Shown here: piece after piece, positions 12,123 through 22,200 of the stretch | Layout: the number at the start of each line of letters is the position of its first letter | How positions within the stretch are numbered: position 1 is the first letter of the stretch | DNA from: Owenia fusiformis | Lineage: Eukaryota > Annelida > Polychaeta > Sabellida > Oweniidae | Direction of reading: 5' to 3' | Assembly (NCBI GenBank): GCA_903813345.2 | Contig: CAIIXF020000009.1 | Coordinates: forward strand, 34,349,259-34,413,258 | Length of the DNA stretch: 64,000 nucleotides | Translations under genes and position numbers: made by a program | The notes under the pieces: generated by a model | Databases searched by the model: none | Seen by the model: only the letters and a program-made list of their open reading frames with translations | Told to the model about the DNA's origin: nothing

Positions 12123-12744
12123 GTATGGCCATATCTTGGTTTTAAGGGTTTTGAATTAAGAAATCTTTCATAAAGGATATTATAGTCAGATTTTGACTTT
12201 CCCTCATGTCCTCTATTGGGTTGTGGTAGACTGATATGGCAGATCTGTAGCCATTTATAGTGGGATACAATTTACCCATTTCGAATAGATAGGTCAAATG
12301 TTGGCTTTATTTGCCAGAGAGGATTGAAGTGGAGAATAGCCTCATTCAGAACTCCAGCTTTCCCACTATTTCCAGCTGCTGTTGTAAGCAGTTGATGTAC
12401 CTTCTCCTGGCTTGGAGCAGGACTTTGGTAGTGTTTTTTGAAAGCCCCTCTGCTTCGTATCTGATCCTGAGATTCTCCAGGCCCCTAAATGCATTTGCTC
12501 CTCTGTTACCATTGGATGGATTTGTTCTATGGTGATTTCAGGATATTTTCTGATGTTAGGAGGAGTATGGGTATTGCAATTTCCATCTGAATTTCAATGG
12601 GACACCAAGGTTGATTTTGCCAGATTGGGGCGATCAGAATGATTTCTGCTTGATCCCTCTTTACTTTTTCCAATACTCTGCCTAGCATACAGTCTGATTG
12701 ATCTTTGAACACTCTGGATGCTGTGTTCACTATTACATTAGATT

Positions 12745-13735
12745 TCATCCTCGAGGAACTCTGCTATCAGAGTGATCTTCCTGGTGAGGCAAAAGTCGAA
12801 TATTGTTCTGGTCAATTCGACAAGGGCTTTTGATCTGGTACCCCCCAATTTGTTCACATGGCTCATTGCTGTCATGGTGTTGTTTCTGATTAGGATGTGT
12901 ATTCATGTTGGTAGTAATTACAAAGTATATTGCTTTCAGTTCTCGATAGTTATATGACATGCTTTCTCTTGAGGGTTCCATTGGCCTTATACAACCTCCA
13001 CTTCGAGGTGGCCCACCCTGTTAAGGAACTCTCTGTTGTTATTATTAGATCTGGTAGTTTTAGTTTTATTGACCTCCCATTCCAATGACCTAGTTGGGTT
13101 ATACACCATGTGAGTTCTTCTTTTGCTTCTGAAGTAAGGTGAACTTTTGCAGAGTATGATTTGCTTGGAGTTCTTCAGATCCTGGTACTAATAATATTGC
13201 CAAGACTGTTAAAGAAAGTTTGCCTATCATTTGGGCAACCTTTGAGAGTGTGGTTTGTTTCTGAAGATAGTTCCATTCCATGCATTTGATTTTGATTTTC
13301 AATGATTTCTTTATTGTTGGTAGAATGAGTGTCAGATTTTGGGCGTTGATGATGAAGCCTAGGTATTCTATTGTTTGTGTGGGTGTTAGAATTGATTTCT
13401 CCCAATTTATCAAGAACCTTAGATTCTGTCATTAGTAACTTGCTGTTTGTGCTTGGATTTAGGTTTTAGTGCTTTAGGGTGTATGTTAGTATAATCAGAT
13501 CATCAAGATAAATAGTGCATTTTACCCCCAGTTTCCTTATTATTGACATAGGGACTTTAGGAATGCTTGAGAATATCCTTGGGCTGGACCCTAGGCTGAA
13601 TGGGAGTGTTTCGTTTGGTAATTTACACTTTCCCGTTGAAATTTGAGGTATCAACGATGTTGTTTTGCTATCGGAATGGTACAGAATGCATCCCTCAAAT
13701 CGATTTTTTATCATGAAGTTGTTTTGTTCTATCAT
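12745..13735 (-). pseudogene. DIRS-type reverse transcriptase and RNase H, copy 2 (broken)
   Basis: It shows the same RT (YLDD) and RNase H frames as copy 1. The RNase H frame differs after the Glu-containing block because of the 4-bp insertion near 12900, which shifts the remaining C-terminal half. Copy 2 is therefore independently more damaged than copy 1 at this point. Confidence 0.75.
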
Positions 13736-14194
13736 GTTTTAGCATTGATATGTTTTTACGAGGTTTGAGATTTATTATTTGTTCTTTTTGATCCATCTCA
13801 TCATCTCATTTTTAGGAAGAGATCAATAAGATCTTTTGATGGATCTTTATTTCCAATAATTTTGTATCTCTTTTGACATCTCTTGACTCCATTGCACTGA
13901 AGTAGGGCCAGTAAGGCTGCAGTAAGGGGTGTTCATTTGGATGGGGTCCTGCATAAACTTTAGAATGTAACTGTTGACTATACTTAAAATGTTTGAATTT
14001 GAGGACACTTTCTTTCAATACTTTGAAAAGAATTTGTTTTCAATGTACCTAGATTTTCCTCCTCTGGAGGATGTATTCCCTCTAGTACCATCCCTGGAGT
14101 TTCCTCTGGTTGTGGAACCTCTTACCGATCCCCCGGATGAATGATCATATTTCACCCCCCGACTCCTTGAAGTTGAGGGCCCCTGGAGAAAGGC

Positions 14195-15060
14195 CTTAGA
14201 GGGCTTGTTGTAGTTTCTGGAGAAGCTTTTCTTTATTTTTTTCCATTTCTTGTTTCTCTGAACTTTCTTGAGAGATTTGCAAAGTTATTTGTTCATAAGA
14301 GATTTCTTGCATTTATTAATTTCTTTCTTATTTTCTTTCTTATTTTCTTTTAGAAAGTTGTTTGCTTGATTCTTTTGAAAGCCAAAGATGTGGACGAGAA
14401 TTTCCAGTCTTCTGTTGAAGCTTTGCCCTATTACCAAGTTTGCTTTGTCTAATAAGTTTCTCACAAGTCGTATCTCTCTAGTCTCTCTAGTCTCTCGTTT
14501 GAGTGAGATAGCTTCCAGAGGCTCCCTAGGGGTCCCATGACGTCTTACATTTTGTGCTGTATTGTTTTGAGATTGTTGTCAGTTTTCTTCTGATTTTGTT
14601 TGACATTTTGTCAAGGTGTTCCCTATTTTGGGGGATGATGAATTTTGAATCTGGCTTTGGTGACTAAACAAGCATGTTATCGACATCATTTTGGTTTAAG
14701 AGCTCTTCGGCAGGACTTAGATTCCACTGTCCTGATTTTAGCTCATGGAATTGATCAAAATGTGAAGATTTCTTTTTGTTTGTTACTTTTGCTCTTTTCT
14801 TATGTTTAGTACGTTTGTTACGATATGAATTATATTCATTGCTATCCGAAAACCTTGAAGAATCTATTGATTCTGAACTACTAGTGTTGAATGACCTTTT
14901 TCTTTGGTATGTACACATGGAGTTTACCTTATGCCTTTTAGGCTGTGGAGACTCATTACCAGATTCTAAATCTGACTCCTTCGTTGAAGTCCTATTTCCA
15001 CTAGACAGTGTAAAATTATGAGTTGCGTTTACCTGTGTTTTTCATGACTAACCCTATCTG
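14195..15060 (-). mobile_element. DIRS-like element 5' part: gag-like remnants
   Basis: On the minus strand this continues upstream of the RT. Frame 14664-14918 is a Lys/Ser-rich stretch (SSSESIDSS, RTKHKKRAKVTNKKK) ending in a PAEELLNQN segment. It is followed by low-complexity Glu/Lys-rich sequence and then, inside copy 2, a Gly/Arg-rich tail (GGSVRGSTTRG type) suited to nucleic-acid binding. This composition suits ORF1/gag of a DIRS element, but gag has little conserved sequence and the call rests mainly on position. Confidence 0.55.
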
Positions 15061-15960
15061 AATATCAGTTTGTTTGGAACTCATTTTATGTTAGATGTAT
15101 ATATCTACAATTTGTACACTTGTGATTCAGCTTATTGAGACGAATGATAGTTAACTGCAGATATAATGTCCATGTGGCTAAATTCCTATTTTCGGTTCCG
15201 TATTGCAGTATTGTTGGGTTGAGAGCGAAGAGCAAATAGCCAGAGACAAAATATTTTTATAATTGTTTTTTTCATTGTAAAAATAACTTATTTCACTGAA
15301 ACAACACATCTTACTGAGAGTACATACAAGTGTTACCTACAATGTAAAAGAATATTTACAGCTGAGGAATATTCCTTTAAGTACTGGTCATTAGACTCCA
15401 ATGTCTTTGATTTTTGCTCATGGAATGGATCAAAAAGTGAAGATTTCCTTTTGTTTGTGACTTTTGCTCTTTTCTTATGTTTAGTATGTTAATATTGCTA
15501 CTACGTGACTTATAGGCACTGCTATCTGAATAGCTTGAATCTAAGTTTGAATATGAGCTTGAGGAATCTGTTGATTCTGAACTACTAGTGTTGATTGATC
15601 AATCTTTGGTATGTGTGAAGTTTTCCTTATTATCAGATTCAGAATCTGACTTCTTCATTGAAGTCATGTTTCCATGAGACAGTGTAAAATCATGAGTTGC
15701 GTTGTTTACCTGTGTTTTTGTGACTAACCCCGGTTTATCTTGGCGATGAGCCCTAGACATATCGTCCGAATAATGGCAATTAGCCCTGTCAGTATTGTCA
15801 ATATTTCCCCCGTTTTTTTTCTCGTTAGAACATTCTTTTTAGACATCACTTTAGTCTTGATTTGACTCACGCTCTTCTCTTAAATTTGAAGGAATATCAG
15901 TTTGTTTGGTACTCATTTTATGTTACCCTGCGTGCAGAGTCTAGTTAAACTACACTCTGC
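15061..15960 (-). mobile_element. Second, diverged copy of the DIRS gag/5' region
   Basis: The segment 15410-15960 repeats 14740-15090 with many differences. Shared pieces include GCTCATGGAAT..GATCAAAA, TTGCTCTTTTCTTATGTTTA, GATTCTGAACTACTAGTGTT and ATGAGTTGCGTT..ACCTGTG. A further shared piece, ATATCAGTTTGTTTGG with CTCATTTTATGTTA, lies at 15060 and 15893. The stretch between (15170-15400) has no recognisable content. This is a second, older insertion or an internal duplication of the same family. Confidence 0.55.
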
Positions 15961-15984
15961 CTAGTAGAGACCATATTACAGTTT

Positions 15985-16200
15985 AGAAGCCCCGCCCCCA
16001 CGACGGGTACCGGTGACAGTTTGGGTAATAAATCACTTTTGACCTACGCGCTGACCTTTCTTTCACCAATCACCGAGCTTGAAGAAACATACGCCAAATG
16101 TGGTCTAATTAAATATGCGCATGTCATTGGTCAATTCTGGGCTCATTGATGACGTCAGAAGGAATGACCATATATAGAACGTCGGTCAAATTTGGCCGAC
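15985..16200 (+). promoter_or_regulatory. Core promoter of the nucleolin-like gene (GC box, CCAAT boxes, CRE, TATA)
   Basis: Reading towards the gene there is a GC box (CCCCGCCCC, about 15990-15998), a CCAAT box at 16066-16070 and an inverted CCAAT (ATTGG) at 16126-16130. A perfect palindromic CRE (TGACGTCA) lies at 16150-16157 and a TATATAG box at 16171-16177. The predicted start of transcription is therefore near 16200, about 90 bp before the first ATG at 16290. Another ATTGG lies at 16209-16213. The site set is read directly from sequence; function is inferred. Confidence 0.6.
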
Positions 16201-16289
16201 GAACACTGATTGGCGCGGTGAGTTCACAGGTTTATTTTAGTTTGAAAGAGTGAAGACGAAGCTCTCTTTTAAGAAGTGAAGTCAAACGA

Positions 16290-19200
16290 ATGCAAAGGGT
16301 AATTTTATAGTATATACAGTAATACCTATAATATGTACACTTGTGATTCAGCTTATTGAGACGGATGATAGTAAATTGCACATATCTTGGTATATTTGAA
16401 GTCCCAAAACGGCTTAGTTTCAGAAATATCCCAATTTTAAATTCAAAAATGACCGTTAGCTCCGCACCCTCCGCTCATTTGCGCCGCACCCAATATTTCC
16501 TACAGGCTCTGTCTGCATAGGGTGGGTTTAGAGAGCATAAATGTAAAAACAATTTATAGCACATTAATAATGCTTTAAGTGTAGATATTTAAGATCCACA
16601 TGGCAGCCATCTTGAAAAATGGTGGCCTTTACAAGCTATTTTATGAATTTTGCTGTAACTTGAAAAGCAGTAAAGAGATTTTGTTTATATTTATGTACAT
16701 ATTCGTATACAGAAAAACTTGTGTAAAGTGAACACCTGTGGAGCCACAATAAAGTGTTCATTGTTTGTAGGTCCTCACTACAGAGAGTGAACTTTCAGGG
16801 TTTCACTTGAATTTCTCACAACAGGTTAAAAAAATGAAAACAACAGGCAAAAATAATGGAAATCATAGATTTATAGATGGAAAAGTTGAAAAGTCCCTAA
16901 AAACATAGGGAACTTTGTGAAAACAACTGGTGAAAGTCGTCTGTTGCCTGCTGCTAACGAAACCCCTGACTTTTGAGTCAATGTAAAATGTGTCTTGAAG
17001 TGGTGTTTACCAAGTACAGGTGACTCACTAGAAGGAGGTGTTCACTAAGACAAATTTTATTTTACTTAAAGAGAGAATCAGAGATAGCGAGCAGGCTAAA
17101 CAAAAAATTGTTTCAATTTTAGAATATTTTTGGCTCATGTCATTCCTTGTCATGTCTATTTTCTAAAAATCACAAAATTGCATACTTTATTCAAGGAAAA
17201 CAAAAGATTTTTACAATAATGTATTATTTTTCTATAAGAATGGTTACCATTCTTATTATTTGGGAGAATTTAAACATTTTTCACCCATTTTTGCGCTTTA
17301 AATCATTAATAACTTCACCAATTTATAACATATTGTGAATCTTTTGGGAGACATTGTATTTGATATTGTAAGGAATAGATTGGTAGGTTAATTATGCATG
17401 TTGCTTGTAATTTTGTCACCCCCTATAGATCTGATTCTGCCTTTAAACTTACAACCCTTCCCTCTCCTCATAATGTGGATGTCACATTAATATTCATCCT
17501 AAATACATGAGGTGAAATACAATATATAATCTTGCTTGTTATTTATTATTCAGACACCTCAGCCAACCAAGAAAGCAAAGAAATCGGCTAAGAAAACACC
17601 AAAATCTGCACCTGCGGTATCTAAAAAATCAAAATTGATTGAAGTGAAACCATTTGATGATAGCGATGATGAATCTCTGGAGGTTAGTGAAAATCTACAT
17701 GCAATTAAGGTTCAACACAAGCGGACCTTAATATGACATCCATTGAGAACATGCAATTAAGGTTCAACATAAACGGGTCTTTATATGACATTCATTGAGG
17801 ACATGCAATTAAGGTTCAACACAAGCGGACCTTAATGTGACATCCATTGAGAACATGCAATTAAGGTGGAACACAAATGGGTCTTTATATGACATCCATT
17901 GACTGGATGTCCTAATTGGATGGCATATTAAAGCGGCCTGATTATGTTTAAATCTTAATTTTGCTGAACAAAATTTTTAATCAAAAATTGCCACAGACAG
18001 AGAGGCTATTTAATTTGGAATTCAATGAAAAAATTCTAAAAAGAGCATTTTTCCATGAACTTATTGAACGACCTGGTACATGCACTTTACTTGCAACCAA
18101 ATTCTAATCTATGATAGCATCATACTCTGCTTGATTGCTAGATATATAACTATAACCAATTAACTAGTACTATTTACTAGACCGTGTATGATAAGAGAAG
18201 CTGCAATAGCTGACAAGTGTTGCATAATCAGTTCTGTTTTTAGCAAAATGGAATAGGGGCAGTTGATATGGACTTTGAGGGAGATTCATCTAATGATGAG
18301 GGAGAGAGTAGTGGTGATGAGGGAGATGCAATAGACTCTGACATGCTGGCATCAGATGAAGACAGTGATATGGAAGGTACATTATCTGCTCTTAAGTATG
18401 AAGTAAAAATTTTGAAGTATTGAAAACAGTTTTGAAAAAATAAAATTCAATCAAAGATTATGCAGAGTGAGAAAAATAAGTGAAAAATTGTTTTTAACGA
18501 GAAGTAGAAACAATGTTGAACATTTGTACAGGAGTTGTATACAAGTATTAATATGTGTTTATTTGATTTATATTTTTACGTTATACATTCACAATTTTAT
18601 TTTTAATTGTAGAATTTATTACTCCACCTACTAAAAAAGTAAAGACCAAAGGGGACAAAAAGATTAAGCAGACACCACAAAAAGATGGTGAGTACTGGAC
18701 ACTTTGAGCAGTTTTGCAAATAATATGAAGCTTCATAGCTTACATTGATTTATATTTGCTAAGTTAATTATAATAGTAGAATGGAAACTAGCAAGCAGCT
18801 GCTCCAAACTGTTGTGTAACAAAACAAAGAACACATTAATGATGTTTTAGGGGTCAGTTTTTGGGGTCAATTTATGACATATCTATTCTCAGTTATATCC
18901 TGAAACTGAGGATTTATCTTATCCCAGCAGATTAATCGTAACATTAAAGAGTAAAGTATTTAATAATCATCATCCATTTTTAAATTGCTGCTCAAGGACT
19001 TATGTGTTGAGTATCTGCTCGTACATTGACTGTGAAATTAATTTACTGCATTGATAAAGAGTAATTCAAAAGGAAGACACACCCTATGATTTGATTTCAA
19101 ACAAGTTGGTGTTTCTAACTTATTCCAAATGATATTTTGTTTTTTCCAGAAATGGAAGTAAAATCTAAAAAGGAAAAAAAACAAAAAACACCAAAGGCTG

Positions 19201-22200
19201 CAAAAACCCCTAAAAAAGATGCAGAAACTCCAAAAGTAGAAAAATCTGTAAAGAAGAAAGAAAAGAACTCTAAACAGAATTCATCTCAAGAGATGGATGA
19301 GTCCCAAGACTCTGGAGGTACGAAATAAAAAATACAAACATGTAATATTTAAAACAAAGTAAACCAATCTGAGTGCTTTTATTGAGAATAACTTCCTTTT
19401 TTATTATGTCACCACCAAAAGTGGTGACATATTGTTATGGTCTCCGTTTTTTTTTATGTCACCACCAAAAGTGGTGACATATGTTATGGTCTCCGTTTTT
19501 TTGCGACGGCGGTTGGTGGTTGGCGTCCGGCGGTTGGCGTCCGGCGTCTGTAACAATTTCTTACAACTTCCTATAACTTAACAAATACTGTTTAGACTGA
19601 CTTTTTTTCTAAATCATCTAAATGTTCTCAGAAGTTCAAATCTGACTTTAGATTTGACATTTGACCTTCAATGACCTTCTCAAGGTCAAAAAGGTCTTTT
19701 TTTTCAACTTGCTTCACATTGACTAAATTTTTTTTCAAAATCATCTACATGTTCTCAGAAATTCAAATCTGACTTTAGATTTGACATTTGACCTTCAAAT
19801 CTGACTTTAGATTTGACATTTGACCTTCAATGACCTTCTCAAGGTCAAAAAAGGTAAAAAAGGTCTGTTTTCAACTTGCTTCAAATTGACTAAATTTTTT
19901 TTTCAAAATCATCTACGTGTTCTCAGAAATTCAAATCTGACTTTAGATTTGACTTAAGATTTGACTTAAGATTTGACATTTGACCTTCAATGACCTTCTC
20001 AAAGTCAAAAAAGGTCAAAAAGGTCTTTTTTTAACTTGCTTTAAATTGACTAAATTTTTTTTTCAAAATCATTTACATGTTCTCAGGAATTCAAATCTGA
20101 CTTTAGATTTGACATTTGACCTTCAATGACCTTCTCAAGGTCAAAAAAGGTCAAAAAGGTATTTTTTCATCTTGCTTCAAATTGACTAAATATTTTTTTC
20201 AAAATCATCTACATGTTCTCAGAAATTCAAATATGACTTTAGATTTGACATTTGACCTTCAATGACCTTCTCAAGGTCAAAAAAGGTCAAAAAGGTCTTT
20301 TTTCAACTTGCTTCAAATTGACTAATTTTTTTTTTCAAAATCATCTACATGTTCTCAGAAATTCAAATCTGACTTTAGATTTGACATTTGACCTTTAATG
20401 ACCTTCTCAAGGTCAAAAAGGTCTGTTTTCAACTTGCTTTGAATTGACTAAAAAAAAATTTCAAAATCATCTACGTGTTCTCAGAAATTCAAATCTGACT
20501 TTAGATTTGACTTGAGATTTGACATTTGACCTTCAATGACCTTCTCAAAGTCAAAGAAGGTCAAAAAGGTCTTTTTTCAACTTGCTTCAAATTGACTAAA
20601 TTTTTTTTCAAAATCATCTACGTGTTCTCAGAAATTCAAATCTGACTTTAGATTTGACATTTGACCTTCAATGACCTTCTCAATGTCAAAAAAGGTCAAA
20701 AAGGTATTTTTTCATCTTGCTTCGAATTGACTAAAAAAAATTTCATAATCATCTACATGTTCTCAGAAATTCAAATATGACTTTAGATTTGACTTTTGAT
20801 TTGACCTTCAATGACCTTCTCAAGGTCAAAAAAGGTCAAAAAGGTATTTTTTCAACTTGCTTCAAATTGACTAATTTTTTTTTCAAAATCATCTACATGT
20901 TCTCAGAAATTCAAATCTGACTTTAGATTTGACATTTGACCTTTAATGACCTTCTCAAGGTCAAAAAAGGTCAAAAAGGTCTGTTTTCAACTTGCTTCAA
21001 ATTGACCAAATTTTTTTTTCAAAATCATCTACATCTTTTCAGAAGTTCAAATTTGACTTTACAAGTTTTCAGAAATTCAAATCTGACTAGAGTTTGAACT
21101 CATAATATTGTGAGCAACTAGGTGGTGACATTTTGTCATGTTAATGCCTTGTTATCAAATACAACTGTTAAAGGATCCACCACTCACCAGTTCTGATACA
21201 GGCTCTTTCACACTTAAGATTCTTATATTCTGGAAACACTAATGCATTGTTTTATATTTTTAGTTGGTTCACAAGATGCTCTTAAACAAGATAATGTCAG
21301 ACAAGGTAAAGTTTAATTATTAGATGTTCTTGTCATATATGTGAAGCGATATCGACACTGTACCCGATTGCTTGCTTTCACTACTTAAAACCAGTACACA
21401 TATTTATACGAAAGAAAATTAAATAACTTTGCAGAAAACCTTACAGATTTGTATGGTGTCTATTAGCAAATAAAAGTACCATTTAAAATTCAGAACCTGA
21501 CTTTATAAAGCTATGTACTTGAATACTAATCCATGATGTACTGTCGTGATGCATTCTCACATGTCTTCAAAGTTTTCTGTAAAATGGCACAATTTAGAGA
21601 AACGATTTTGTCATGTTGTCATGTCATGTTGGGTTATTTATAATTTGGTATTTTATGTGCTACAAACTACACAGAAACATTTATGAAAATACAAACATCG
21701 AGTTTAAAGCAGTGATCTACATTTAGAATAACATATTTTTAAAAATATATGACAAGGAATGGCATGAGCATGACTCCCAATCTGTTTTACAGAATTGTTG
21801 ATGATATATGTTCTCAGTGAAATGGTTAAAATATTAAGCACTTGATTTTGTAATTTTACAGCGGACCAAGAAAAAAAGATGTTATTTCTGAAATCTTTAC
21901 CTCGTCACACTACAGAAGAAGATGTCAGACAGCTCATCAAGGACCCTGTTGTTATTCGTGTCAAGTGGGGTGGGCGTGGCAAAGAACATCAACAATTTGT
22001 AAGGTAGGTTAACAAGAGGAGTTTCTGATCCTGGAGTTTGCCACAGTCAGTTATGATAAACCACTTTTATGTCACCACATATAGTCCAACCTTTTGTGGC
22101 CAATGTTCAGTGTCTGTAACAGTGTTCAGTGGTCGGTGTCTGTAACAAATGGAAGGTAGTGACATTTTGCATATTAATGCCTTGTATACGAGTTGCATTA

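Larger units (their letters stand above)
11601..14194 (-). mobile_element. DIRS-like retrotransposon segment, tandem copy 2
   Basis: This copy repeats 9011-11600 at a constant offset of 2590, rising to 2594 after a 4-bp insertion near 12900. I count fewer than about twenty differences, most of them in the last 300 bp. It continues at its right end into sequence not present after copy 1 (AGGCCTTAGAGGGC from 14192), so copy 2 carries the true upstream continuation of the element. Its frames mirror copy 1: recombinase 11823-12122, linker 12527-12748, RNase H 12745-12981, RT 13099-13432 and 13466-13735. Confidence 0.85.
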
